Assembly (NCBI RefSeq): GCF_020360975.1
Contig: NW_025408668.1
Coordinates: forward strand, 4,526,001 to 4,590,000
DNA from: Hirsutella rhossiliensis
Lineage: Eukaryota > Ascomycota > Sordariomycetes > Hypocreales > Ophiocordycipitaceae
Length of the DNA stretch: 64,000 nt
Direction: 5' to 3'
The stretch's first letter is position 1. Each line of letters opens with the position of its first letter. Below are positions 54,062 to 64,000 of this stretch, piece by piece. Position numbers and translations under genes: made by a program. The notes under the pieces were generated by a model that saw only the letters and a program-made list of their open reading frames with translations, did no database searches and had not been told where the DNA came from.

Positions 54062-54548
54062 CGTTTACAAAGTAGACCCCAATCCGTTTACAAGTATTCC
54101 CAACCCGTTTACAAGATCATCACCTTCAAGCAATCCACCCTGAGCATCAGCCCCGCAGGGCATTTCACGACTACGGAATCAACCCCCCCGAAGGGGGGTG
54201 CGGACACGCCGAAGGTGTGGACGTGAGGAGCCGCACTTACGACTCTTCAACTGAGTACAGCGTTCACAAGGGAGTAGTACCCAGGAAGGAGGAGCAATTG
54301 TCCCCGAAGGGGCACGCGACGGACACACAATACACGCACACAGCAACAGACACCAGTCACTCGCACACAGACGGAAGGTACACTCCACCACACAAACAGA
54401 CCGAGCAGCTACATCCAACACTCTCCGTTGGGCCCGCGACTGGAAGGAGCCCTTCGACCGGAGGGAGCCCTTGGACGACGGGACGGAGGAAAAGGTACGA
54501 GCCTGGAGGGCGAAGTTACTGTGGGTGACGGAGTCACTCACTGCATGT
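54062..54548 (+). repeat. common region: iterons and mini-hairpins
   Basis: Iterons 54085-54094 and 54106-54115, variants 54062-54071 and 54261-54270. Four hairpins with C(GCA)G or C(GAA)G loops. Confidence 0.73.
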
Positions 54549-54582
54549 GCCCCCTATTACTTAAGTTTGGTTTATAGGGGGC
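54549..54582 (+). other. origin stem-loop, unit 30
   Basis: Complete, TATTAC form. Confidence 0.85.
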
Positions 54583-54798
54583 CATGGCACAACGGCCCAG
54601 CCCATAGAGCAGGATGAACGCACGTGATTCACTGCAGTACTAGCACGGATTGACAGGGGGGAAAGAAGTGAGTCATAAGAACCAATGGAGCGGAGAGAAC
54701 ATGGTACGTCACACTTGGTCGGGTTGCGCAGCTTCCACGACTGCTCCACACATGGCCGGGTTGGTGCAACCCGGACAAGCTAGATGCGGAGGTATAAG
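54583..54798 (+). promoter_or_regulatory. promoter, unit 30
   Basis: TATAAG at 54793-54798, ACCAATGG, CCGGGTTGG..CAACCCGG hairpin. Confidence 0.6.
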
Positions 54799-55013
54799 AG
54801 CAACGTCTCGCCCAGTCCAACTCGAGAGAAGTTCTTCTGACTGGCTTCTGCTGGATGCGCCGCCAGATTGACGGAGTTCAGTTGAACGGGAGTGAAAGCC
54901 TGCATCTTCTCACAGGTTTCTTTGGTAAACCTCGTGGAAGTTCTTGAGGATTCTAGTGCAAGTGCACATTTCTCTAGCTCTCGTGCTGTCCCCTACCCGC
55001 CAAGCAGGCTGCC

Positions 55014-55696
55014 ATGACAGACTACGTCAGCGATGAGGACGGGCGTCGTCCTCTTGTCCATTACCACAGTGGTTCTGGCTCGGATTCGAGTAGCACGGTT
55101 CAGGAGTCTCACAGCCCCGGGAGGTCGAGCGATGGAGATGAGATCGTGGAATCTTTTGGTGACGCGGGAGCGGACATATACATGAACTTGCGGAAGCTCG
55201 CGGGCGATGCCTGCGCTGCTTTTCGACACGCGGATGCTATGACGCCCGTTCAAGCGGGGGGGTCGACCCTCGCGGTTCATTTGCTCTTTCCAGACGGGAG
55301 TCGGAGGGACCAGTGTTGGTCTTTGTTGGAGACTCGACTCAAGGTGAGAGCTGATGTTTGGTTCCCGGGCGCAAAGTCCCGTTCACCTTCTCCTTCGTCG
55401 GCATCAGACAGTTCGAGCTCCGCCGGCACACGGGGAGCGATGCATGTTGCATCGTGCTTCTGCTCGACATGGCCTGTCCTCTCAGGCGCTTGGACGGGTC
55501 TTCAGTTGGAACGGGCGGTGGAGAAATACCTGGGCTGTCCCGTAGCAGGGGCGGCAGGCTATCTCCGGTACTACGGGTGGCCGACTCGTCCTTCTTTGAG
55601 GTCGTGTCCCTAGACGCACATGACTCCTGGATTGAACACCGGAAGGGTTTCTCGCTGGTTGTCGAAGAGTCTGCCATGTTCCGGCAGTGGCAGTGA
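55014..55696 (+). CDS. family B protein, several frame changes
   Basis: ATG 55014; acidic Ser-rich start, then STLAVHLLFPD, a helix and RADVWFP in frame 0; DACCIVLLLDMACPL in frame -1; LQLERAVEKYLGCP back in frame 0; and SSFFEVVSLDAHDSWIEHRKG in frame -1 to 55,696. The middle excursion needs one missing G in GGGG at about 55,435 and one missing TC at about 55,485. The last change is at the same place as in the other two family B genes. A 61-codon open stretch follows (55,700-55,885). Confidence 0.55.
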
Positions 55697-56020
55697 CGGA
55701 TGATTAGGCGCAGTTTCGGTATGATGCGTCGGCAATTTGGCTTAGGCTTGTCTTCTTTACGTGACGAAATTGGCATCTCATTGGGTATGGATGAGCAAAT
55801 GCGATTGGCTTTCGGTCCCTTCGTGGGCACTTTCCCTTTTCGGGTGTTGGCCTCGTTTATAGACATTTCCAGTCATTCGGCCTAAGATGTTGTGTTGTAG
55901 ACGAACATCACCCATCACGCATACAGGAGATATTCTTCTTTCCTAAGCGTTTACGAGAATGCACACAAGACGTAGATTAACCCTTGTTTATACGTATTCC
56001 ACGCTCCAAGTCACTTGAGG

Positions 56021-56478
56021 CGTTTACAAGGACACCTTCAACGTTTACAAGAACACTGTTTCAAGAGACATTACTCCGAATGATCACCCCGGAGGGCCAT
56101 TCCATCACTATGGAATTTACTCCGAAGGAGTGCGGACAGGCCGAAGGACTGACGTGAACAGCAGCGAAGCGTCACGTCAACTCATCTTCAATCGTGTCAA
56201 TCGTTTACAAGGTATCATTACCCAGTGGAGAGGAGTAGGCGTCTGAAAGGCGCACGACGGACATACAACCACTCCAACACCCGCTCAGTCCCTACTTAAG
56301 TCACTTCACCACCCGAGACACATACAAACAGTACCCGTTGGGCCACCCTGACCGGAGGGAGGTGCTTGAGCGGAGCGAGAAAACCGACAGGAGGGAGGTT
56401 TTGAACGACAGGATGGAGGCCACCAGTACGGAGCAGGAGGCGAGGGACAGGAGGAAGGGCGGGGTCCCTTCACCCCGG
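56021..56478 (+). repeat. common region: iterons and mini-hairpins
   Basis: Iterons 56021-56030, 56042-56051 and 56202-56211. Confidence 0.72.
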
Positions 56479-56512
56479 GCCCCTATATGCTTAAGTTTGG
56501 TTTATAGGGGGC
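56479..56512 (+). other. origin stem-loop, unit 31
   Basis: TATATGC form; left arm has four C against five G. Confidence 0.8.
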
Positions 56513-56725
56513 CTCTGCTCCATGGCCCAGTCTTTAGACACCTTTCACGCACGTGATTGAGTGTAGTACTAAGCAGAAACGACGGGGGGGAGTGCATGCA
56601 GTCATAAGAGCCAATCGAACGGAGGGCAGATGGCGCGTCACACATGCAGGTTACGTAGTTTCACTGCATACCCCACTACTGGACGGGCGCAGAGCCCGGA
56701 CACTGTACGCGTCGGAGACATAAGA
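56513..56725 (+). promoter_or_regulatory. promoter, unit 31
   Basis: ACATAAG at about 56719-56725, GCCAATCG box, CCGGGC hairpin, TCTGCTCCAT spacer. Confidence 0.5.
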
Positions 56726-56755
56726 AGAGGATTCGCCCACTCACTTGAACCTTGG

Positions 56756-57673
56756 ATGGTTCATTCCTTCATCCACCTTCCATATGGAAGCTGTCGGCTC
56801 GGCATCAGGGGCGGGAAATTCCCGGTGGAACTGTTTTTCTTTTGTGTACTCACTCTGCACAGGCCTCCTTCACTCGCGTGAGTCAAGATGGATTGACTGG
56901 TCTACCAGCCCGAACGCGTCCTTTGTCTCTCTAGAGACGCGCTACGCACTATTTATCGGGTTAGGTGCCCGCTTGCTGTCATCTGTGCTGGGCACAGTCT
57001 TGACTCTTGCCATTTTCACCACACCCGGCGACCGAGCAGAGCTGGCTTGGCCTACAACTTCACGCACTTTTCTCCAGCGGAGCTTCGACAGGAGTCTTCC
57101 TCTTCCTGTTGGTGTATAGTGGGCAGCATGGGTCTGCCACCTTTCATGGGACAGTTTCTGCCTACTGTCCTCCACTTCTCACCTCATGGACGGGGACTGC
57201 GACTGTTGCGATCACTCGTTTTGTTGGCGCCCTGAGGCTCAGCGCTGGTGCGAGCGATGGGTTTTATTCTGTCAGTGACGAGACAGAATCTTTCAACCCT
57301 CTGTCTGTTCGCGAGACTGAGGGACTCCCTCGGTCCCAGGAGCTTCGTCTACTGGGCGGCACAGCGTGCACAGGACGGCCTCTTTTTCCACAGAGTGTTG
57401 TTGCATCTCGGTTCGGATGACGCAGGGCTCAGCTACGAAGAGAGTGGTGCCTTGCAGCATCATATGGGGTCAGCGCCAGATGCCGGTATTGCTGCGGACT
57501 CGGATTTCTCGGAGGCCATTGTTGCGCGGCTGTCTTGCTGCGCGGAGCAGAGGAGGGTGCAAGTCCTTTCTGGGCTTCTCACATGGTCAGGGACGGTACG
57601 GTCAGCTCTGGCTGTGAAGGGCTCCTCCTATTCTCTTGCATGATATACAGAAGGCTGGTGCCTGAAGGCATAG
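56756..57673 (+). CDS. family C protein, forward copy of 1,495-2,419
   Basis: ATG 56756 aligns with ATG 2419 of the reverse copy. Core from ATG 57128: QRWCERWV, LRDSLGPRSFVYWAAQRAQ, FFHRVLLHLGSD, LSCCAEQ. This copy lacks single bases in a T run (57,143), a G run (57,195), the T run after CGATGGG and the T run near 57,570, all complete in the reverse copy. Confidence 0.6.
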
Positions 57674-57755
57674 TTTGTCTATAATGTGTGGCTTTCATTG
57701 GGGATTTTCATTTGTGTGTTGGGAGCGTCGGCGCTGCGGAGACCTTTCCTATTTT

Positions 57756-57774
57756 GGATGTCACGATGGCTTCA
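57756..57774 (+). terminator. conserved 3' element
   Basis: GGATGTCACGATGGCTTCAC; forward copy of 1,393. Confidence 0.4.
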
Positions 57775-57967
57775 CTTAGGCATGCACTCACACAGAGTAA
57801 GGCCTGTAGTAGAGATACACTTCACCCGACCCTGCACTCCACTCGTGCATCTGGCTAGACAATACACGGCTACAGATGGTCATTCCAGACATGCGTAGTC
57901 TTTTACAAGAGCGTTCATTCAATCCCTCCAGGACAGACAAATGTCACAAAGATCGTAGACTCTCGAC

Positions 57968-58383
57968 CGTTTACAAGGTCAAACCCCTTCCCGGCTACCA
58001 CTTTGATGATCACCCCCGGAGGGCTCCTTCACCACTATGGACATTACCTCCGAAGGAGGTGCATCGAGGCCGGAGGTCGAGATGTGGAGAGCCACGCTCA
58101 CGACTCTTCAATCGAGTATGACGTTTACATGACAGTAGAGACACCACAAGAGGAGCAAACGGAGTGCGACGGACACAGACACGCGTGCCGGCAGACTCAA
58201 AGTCAACAACACCACACGTGAAAGTCACTCGTCCCTACAAGCACACAGACCAATCACACACTGGGCCATCCGACTGGAGGGAGGAAGACGACCGGAGGGA
58301 GATTTGGACGACCAGAGGGAGGTCAACAGTACCGAGCCGGAGGTGAGGGACACAAAGAGACGGGAGGTCGCTTTGACTGCCAG
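57968..58383 (+). repeat. common region: iterons and mini-hairpins
   Basis: Exact iteron 57968-57977, variant 58122-58131; forward copy of 792-1,200. Confidence 0.7.
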
Positions 58384-58417
58384 GCCCCCTATTACTTAAG
58401 TTTGGTTTATAGGGGGC
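58384..58417 (+). other. origin stem-loop, unit 32
   Basis: Complete, TATTAC form; last forward origin. Confidence 0.85.
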
Positions 58418-58512
58418 CATGGCACAACGGCCCAGCTCTAGACACCTTGAACGCACGTGATTGAGTGTGGTACTAGCACGGATGGACGGGACGGGAAGAA
58501 GTGAGTCATAAG
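58418..58512 (+). promoter_or_regulatory. promoter remnant at an inversion joint
   Basis: GTACTAGC and GTCATAAG are present, then the sequence departs at about 58,510 before any CCAAT or TATA box and enters the 3' end of a reverse unit. Confidence 0.55.
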
Positions 58513-58649
58513 AGACGAAACGAATGGTTGCAGGTCTATTCAGTCCAGGGCGCATCTAAAAGTGAGGGTATCGCGAACACCCAAAAGAGTAGGTCCACAC
58601 AAAACTCCGCTGACGCCGTCGCTCCCGTCTGCCAAAGCAAAAGATTCCA

Positions 58650-59551
58650 TCACACAAGTTGTTCAAGGATGGAGAAGCCGGTGGTCCAATTCATGTCGAT
58701 GCTGATGTCCTCCACGTTTATGTCTCCAAACAAGGTCGAGTCGCAGTCCAGACTCCACGAGCGGGTCTCGGGAGGTAGGGAAGTATATCGGTTGAGGAAT
58801 GTGTCGAGATCGTCGGCGGACGGGATCTCCGCAACAGGACAAGAAGCTAGGAAGGAACAGACAGTTAGCCTTACCAATGCTCTCGCAGCTCATGAAAGAG
58901 TGTGCAAACGAATCGATGGAGCCACCCTGGGGAATACCAACATGGCTCGGACAGCCCAAAGCCAGTGTCTGCACAGCCATACGGCAAGCAGATCAAGGGA
59001 TCACTCCCGTCGTCCACTTGGACGGAATAGGTGCCAAAATCCAACACTTGGCTTTCCGCCGTGGGTGCAGTACTGACCCCGACGATGCCTTCTGGAGATG
59101 ATGAGCGGCCGGGCCGATCGCGTGCGCGCTTCCTCCGTCGGTTTTTGTCTCGCTCCCGCTCCCTCTCGTAAGAGGAGTCGAGTACGCGAAAAAGCTGGCT
59201 CTCCGAGCCAAATTGGTCTGACTGTCTACCGACAACCGCTACCCACTTCCGCATGAAGTTGCGGGGGGATTCCCCAGCCTCTGGCCACTTCGCATCTTGT
59301 ATCTTTCCGCGCGCGCCCTTGCGCTTCCACTTTCTTTCGTTGAAGAAACTGGCGACCCTCTGTCTTGCCGGGGTACAGGCAACAATGTCCAGTACTCCCT
59401 GTCCATCGCGGACTGTCCTTCCTCCGAGGACAGCGGTCTTCCTTGGTAGAATCTTCATCAGGAATTGAAGCACGTCCTTCACGGACTCGAGCTCTGCGGG
59501 TTCATAAGAAAGCCAAAAGGCCTGGCTCCGCGCGTGTGCAGCCATGACCAC
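58650..59551 (-). CDS. Rep-like protein lacking catalytic residues
   Basis: Minus strand, one frame of 226 residues to 58,871, then a second open part to 58,650. Residues 10-115 follow the Rep N-terminal domain segment by segment: AFWLSYEP (motif I place), LQFLMKIL helix, a strand VLDIVACT where Rep has YHVMLKF, and NFMRKWVAVVGR where Rep has the YIAK helix. The His and Tyr are absent. A hinge of RERERDKNRRRKRARDR follows, then a Cys/Trp-rich part. A donor GTAAGG at the end of the first frame, with GCTAAC and CTTCCTAG close by, suggests a splice to the second part (EIPSADDLDTFLNRYTSL), though the gap seems too short. Possible role: a Rep partner or origin-binding decoy (inference). Confidence 0.6.
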
Positions 59552-59630
59552 ATGGCCATGACAAGAAAATAAGAAAGAGTTGATCGTGGGGTCAACCCCA
59601 CTGAAGAAAAAGTGGGCGGTCTCACGCCCT

Positions 59631-59900
59631 TATATACCCGAGGGTGGTCTCCAAGACGGGCCGCTCCGCCCCCCTCCATCCGTCCCTTCGTGCACTGCCT
59701 GTGAAGAGTGTCCGGGCTTCTTCCCCGGACAGGTGTGGGGTCAAGTAAGCTGCGCAAACTGACCGGTGACGTACCATCCTCCATCCGTCTGATTGGTTCT
59801 TAGTACTGCTTGTCTCCCCCCCGTCGTCTTCGCCTATGGACCGCAGTGAAACTACTTTGTAGTAACCTGCCTAGGACTGGGGCTGGGCCGTTGTGCCATG
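59631..59900 (-). promoter_or_regulatory. promoter, unit 33
   Basis: TATATA at 59631-59636 (minus), CCGGG hairpin, ATTGG box, ATGGCACAAC spacer. Confidence 0.58.
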
Positions 59901-59934
59901 GCCCCCTATAAACCAAACTTAAGTAATAGGGGGC
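59901..59934 (-). other. origin stem-loop, unit 33
   Basis: Complete, TATTAC form; first reverse origin after the second inversion. Confidence 0.85.
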
Positions 59935-60402
59935 CTGGGTGTCCGAGTGACTCCCTCACTCTACTGTCCCTTCGCCTCCAGCTCCGGTACCTTTGACTCC
60001 CTCCAGTCGTGCAAAGACTCGCTCCGCTCAGACAGTGCTCCTTCCAGTCGCGGGCCCAGCATGTAGCTTTTGTACTGTGTGTCTGCGTGACAGTGACTCG
60101 ATCTGTCAGTGTGTTCGCCTGGCTCACAGTTCCCTTGCTCTCTACGATCGCTCGGTCAAAACTGCTTGTTTTGTATGACTGTCTCTGCCCGTCGTGTGCC
60201 CCCTTCGGGACACTTACTCCTCTTGTAGTGTTTACTGCCTAGTAAACGACGAGCTCAGTTGAAGACCCGTAAGTGCGGCTCTCCACATCTCGACCTTCGG
60301 CCTCGATGCACCCCTTCGGGGTAATGTCCATAGTCATCAGGGAGTCCTCCGGAGGTGATCAAGAAGTCTATCTCTTGTAAACGCCAAATGACCTTGTAAA
60401 CG
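59935..60402 (-). repeat. common region: iterons and mini-hairpins
   Basis: Iterons 60374-60383 and 60393-60402, variant 60239-60248. Confidence 0.7.
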
Positions 60403-60693
60403 TGTATGGTGTATGAGGCTTACGATGTTTTGCCGTGTCTGTTGGTAGCCAAGGTCTGGGTGATTTACGTCTAGGCCAGGCAAAGCAAAGGTGAACCACA
60501 GTCAAGCAAAGTGGAGACTACTACGAAGGCATTATTCAAGACTGCATGTCATTGTGTGCTAAAATGTGCGTGCATGTGCAGGTGAAGCCATCGTCATATC
60601 CTACTCCGGTAAATGCCTACTCCACAACGCCGACGCTCCACGACGCAAAGCGAAGTTCAAAAAAACAAGAGCAATGAGTGATAGCTCCATCAA

Positions 60694-61302
60694 TCAGACC
60701 TGCCGTGTCACCACACCCACAAGATGCTTCAGTTGTCTCCGTTTCTCTTCCAATCGACCTTCCACTGGCTCGCCCAGCTGCTCCAGTAAGCTGTTCACGT
60801 CTCGTGCTGATATTCCCACACAGTCAGCCAAAAAACACCAGGCGCAACCCGGGCGAAAGACTACCTTCCAATCGTTCCAACTGACCCAGAGTTCCTGGGA
60901 AGCGTTCCAACCGCTCGCCCGTGATGACGCTGCACAAGGGCTCCAACTCCATGTTCGAACGCACCACCACGGCGTTCTGGGCTCGAGCCACTGCGTTCCG
61001 TCTTCTTCAAGTCCAGGGTTAGCACTCCATGCCAGACAAGGGAGAAGGCGGCTGGCTTACTCTGCAGTCACCTTGCGGTCCAAACCGTCCACCTTGCGGT
61101 CCAAGTCGTCCAACTTCCTATTGACTGTGCGAATCTCATTCCGCATGTCCCGCAAGTCGTTGCGCATAGCGTCAAGCGCCTCCGCGAGTCGAAGGCCGCC
61201 ATCTACGGCGGGTAGATTTTGACAGCGAGCGACCTGCTCCGTCAAGGTCTCTAGGCTGCGAACAGCCAAAGGAAAGTCGGGTTGCTGCAACGCCTGGTCC
61301 AT
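60694..61302 (-). CDS. family A protein: coiled coil plus C-terminal helical module, three exons
   Basis: Minus strand. Exons 61302-61061, 61001-60865 and 60806-60694 give 163 residues; the frame is open upstream to 61353. Intron 1 (59 bases): GTAAGC, GTGCTAAC, AAG. Intron 2 (58 bases): GTAGTC, GGCTGAC, CAG. LDDLDRKVDGLDRKV, RNAVARAQN, LEPLCSVITGE, FPGTLGQLERL and LLEQLGEP..G..EEKRRQLK match the other two members; exon 3 is again 113 bases and exon 2 is one codon shorter. Confidence 0.8.
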
Positions 61303-61636
61303 GGTCGCATCAAATTGGGCTCTCTCGAGCAATCGATTCAGTGAAGGTATCACAACGGCTCTGCCTGACGGAAGGGCGCCTCATGCAATGATGTCGTCGC
61401 AAAGACGTGGTCGCGTCTCCTCAGTAACCAAGTCACGTAGTCACCTGACCCTGTGTGCTTTCATAAGCAGAATCCTCCGGAAGTTTACTTGTCCCGTTGT
61501 CCGGTTCGGGTGCCTACCCTCCACAATCGAGTCGTTTCCTCCGTCCACGATGTTCTTATCAGCTTCACTCCGTTTAATATAGAAAGAAAAAAAAGTCTTC
61601 CTGACGGTCGCTCCTGCTGGAAGGGGAACCATCCCC

Positions 61637-61850
61637 TTTTATCTATACCTCTCTCTGTAAAGTGTCCGGGACTCTTGCCCGTCCAGTTGTGGAGTCATGC
61701 AACCACTACGTGCAAGCTGACTTGTTGACGTGGTACAGTCCCTCCGTCCCGTACCTTCTTAACACCTCGTCCCGTCTATCCTTTCCGAGACTGCTAATAA
61801 CTACATGGAAGCTAAAGCAACCTGTCTATGGGCTGGGCCGTTGTGCCATG
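61637..61850 (-). promoter_or_regulatory. promoter, unit 34
   Basis: GATAAAA at about 61,637-61,643 (minus), CCGGG hairpin, ATGGCACAAC spacer. Confidence 0.5.
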
Positions 61851-61884
61851 GCCCCCTATAAACCAAACTTAAGTAATAGGGGGC
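61851..61884 (-). other. origin stem-loop, unit 34
   Basis: Complete, TATTAC form. Confidence 0.85.
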
Positions 61885-62441
61885 CTGGGTGTCCGAGTGA
61901 CTCCGTCCCTCTCACAATCCTCGCCTCCAGCTGCGGTACCTTTGACTCCCTCCAGTCGTGCAAAGACTCCCTCCGGTCGAACAGCTCCTTCCAGTCGCGG
62001 GCCCAACGGGTACTGTTTGTACGTGTTTGACGCGTGGGAGTGACTTGAGTCTGGCTTGAGCTGGTGTCGGTGCATTGTGTGGTCAAGTGGGTGGGTGACT
62101 GAGTGAGCAGTAGAGCAGAGTAGAGTGTTGTGTGTGTGTGTCGTTGAACTCACTCAGTCCGTGTTTCCGTCTGTTGTGTTTTGATCTCGTCCCTTTGCTC
62201 GTTGCACTCGCAGGTCCTCCGTCCCGTGACTGTGTAGTTGTTCTTGTGAACGTGTTGACTCGGTCGAAGAGTTGTGAGTGTGGCTCTTCACAGTCGAACC
62301 TTCGGCTCGCCTGCACACCCTTCGGGCGTGGGTTCCGTAGTCATGAATGATTCCGGGGTGATCAGAGGAGTGGATTACTTGAAGGGTTTCACCTTGTAAA
62401 CGTGTGTGGGTCCACCATCTTGTATCTACACCTTGTAAACG
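61885..62441 (-). repeat. common region: iterons and mini-hairpins
   Basis: Iterons 62393-62402 and 62432-62441, variant 62243-62252. Confidence 0.72.
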
Positions 62442-62658
62442 TATCGCTCTACTCTATCTATGTGTTCCTTCCCGTCACTCATCCTGTCTTGCTCCGGCCT
62501 TAAGCCTGCCGTCTTTGTTTCTTGTGAACGATGTACTCAATTGATGAAGTCTAGTGTACGTGTCGGATGAAGCCATCACGATTGCCGTATCGGGCAAGTG
62601 GGGTGTCTACGGTGCGATGTGTGACCAGGCCAGTGCACTCCGCGTGCATCCTCTGTCT

Positions 62659-63169
62659 TTATCCTCCGTCTGTCTCTCGACCATACGAGTCCTCAGCTCC
62701 GCGCAATGCAATCTCCGGGCACGTCAACAAGGTCAACCTCCTGCCCTTCCGGGTGACTACTCCATCCCCCGCGGAGTATGATAGATACCATGCCTCTCGG
62801 CAAGGGTTCCACCGGCTCGTTGCACTCACCAAAAGTGTATACAGCCACTTCCCATCCTGTTCGTGTTGGCCGGGGTACGGGACTCGACGGAGCGCCGGAG
62901 CGCATAGTGCATTTCCCTTCTTTTCAAAGAGGGGAAACAAGCGGGAGCGCAGCCCGCAGGGCGTAGTGGGAGCGCGTGAACAAGATACCGACTTGAGCTT
63001 CACGAGCGGGAACAGAACGGGATCGGAGCCCGTCCAGGGCGGAGAGGGAGTGCTGTGCACCAACCAGTGCTCACATTGTCCTGCTTTGTTCTCTTTTAAC
63101 GAAAAAGAGGAAGTAGATGAAGAGAACAGTCTTCCGTTCTTTCGAGTCGAGGGGCGGTAGCGCCTCCAT
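62659..63169 (-). CDS. family G gene, second reverse copy of unit 13
   Basis: Minus strand from ATG 63169. Differs from 22,618-22,109 by single-base run lengths: it has GAAAAAGAGG where the other has GAAAAGAGG, which changes the frame after about 20 codons. Confidence 0.45.
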
Positions 63170-63549
63170 CTCCTTGTCGGGTCGTGGACACCAGTCTAGT
63201 ATTCTTCTCCCGTGAAGAAGGGAACGGGACACAGAACGAGCCTGCCCCATCAGTCCTCACGTCCTTTCCGTCCTTGACCTGTTTCCGTTTGTCAGGCCTC
63301 TCGTCCTTTTCTCTTTCCTCCGTCAGTGCTTGTCGTCCACTGTCCGTGTGTCCTTTGAGCGTCACTTCCCGTGTCTGTCTGTTCCCGAGTCCCCCCCGGT
63401 CCACAGTCTGTCAACTGTTCTTACCATTTGCTCTTTGCGAGCCGCAGGCGAGGTCAGCGGAGCGCTTGCGCGGAGTGTGAACGCAGTTCAGAAGAAGGAA
63501 GAGAGGAAGAGAACCATCTGGGTTCAAGAAAGTGGGCGAACCCTGGGTT

Positions 63550-63753
63550 CTTATACCTTCCAGTGTCTGTATCCGTCCGGGCTCCCAACCCGTCCTGTAG
63601 TGGGGTCATGCAACTGCGAAGCTGACCAAGGACGTAGTACCCCTCCGCCGGGGTGTACCTTCCTATGACTCAGTGTCTCCCCTCCGGTACAAAACTGTTA
63701 TAAACTACATCCAAGCTAAAGCAAGGTGTCTAGAGCTGGGCCATGGAGCAGAG
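63550..63753 (-). promoter_or_regulatory. promoter, unit 35
   Basis: TATAAG at 63550-63555 (minus), CCGGGCTC hairpin, TCTGCTCCAT spacer; copy of 22,998-23,201. Confidence 0.55.
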
Positions 63754-63783
63754 GCCCCCTATAAACTTAAGGATATAGGGGGC
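63754..63783 (-). other. origin stem-loop with shortened loop, unit 35
   Basis: Arms intact; the loop lacks five bases (CCAAA on the plus strand), the only copy without the TTTGG part. TATATCC form. Confidence 0.8.
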
Positions 63784-64000
63784 GCGGGGGTATGCGTGAC
63801 CTCCCGTCACACACAATCTCACCCTCCGGGCTCGGTCACAGTGTCCTCGTTCCTCTCGTCCAGTTCCTCGTTCCACTCGTCAGATCTCGCTCCGCTCATA
63901 CAAAACTCCCTCCGGTCGTGGCCCAGGCTGTGATTGGTTGTTGTTGTCGTGTGGTGAACAGTACGTGTTGGGACTGAGTGACTGGGTTGTGTTGTGTCTG
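63784..64000 (-). repeat. common region, cut by the window end
   Basis: Purine-rich repeats on the minus strand; the iterons would lie outside the window. Confidence 0.6.

Noticed and set aside
1..64000. Kinetoplast or dinoflagellate minicircles
   Set aside because: A Rep with HUH and SF3 motifs, TATA promoters and one origin stem-loop per unit fit a CRESS replicon, and no organelle genes are present.
1..64000. Transposon family with terminal inverted repeats
   Set aside because: Units are head to tail and joined at stem-loops; no terminal inverted repeats or target-site duplications were seen.

Overview
The whole 64-kb window is one array of about 35 units. No ordinary chromosomal gene is visible between them. 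Each unit is close to 1.9 kb (most origin-to-origin spacings are 1,870-1,946 bases) and follows one plan, read in gene sense: an origin-like stem-loop (C-rich arm, CTTAAGTTTGG in the loop, G-rich arm), a short promoter (GTACTAG/GTCATAAG pair, CCAAT-like box, CCGGG..CCCGG hairpin, TATA box), one gene, then a common region with iterons CGTTTACAAG, a chain of tiny hairpins, and purine-rich GACYGGARGGAG repeats leading to the next stem-loop. Units lie in reverse from 1 to about 27,128, forward from about 27,129 to 58,510, and in reverse again to the end.

The key gene is a Rep of the CRESS-DNA (HUH endonuclease plus SF3 helicase) type at 37,816-38,960, repeated in tandem at 39,731-40,870. A second Rep-like gene (35,590) is cut off after its nuclease domain, and a third (59,551-58,650, reverse) has a Rep-like N-terminal domain without the catalytic residues. 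The other units carry single genes that fall into paralogous families, named here A to G: A (3 members; coiled coil plus a C-terminal helical module, three exons with exact GT-AG introns and CTRAC branch sites), B (3), C (5 types, some repeated), D (3), E (1), F (1) and G (the largest and least resolved). Small spliceosomal introns and the resemblance of family A to a widespread fungal hypothetical-protein family point to a fungal or fungus-like host; the host is inference.

The simplest reading is a many-segment circular ssDNA replicon (virus-like or plasmid-like): one gene per roughly 1.9-kb circle, all replicated in trans by one Rep acting on shared iterons and origins, seen here as a concatemer that is either integrated in a genome or made by assembly of episomal circles. 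Whole units recur in both orientations. Common regions are swapped between genes, one unit is a recombinant inside a 60-base identical tract, and two units are deleted exactly at the origin.

Many reading-frame breaks sit at homopolymers or AG/CT dinucleotides and differ between copies of the same unit, so they look largely like residual sequencing indels. Exceptions to weigh separately are the shared break in both Rep copies and a same-place -1 frame change in all three family B genes.
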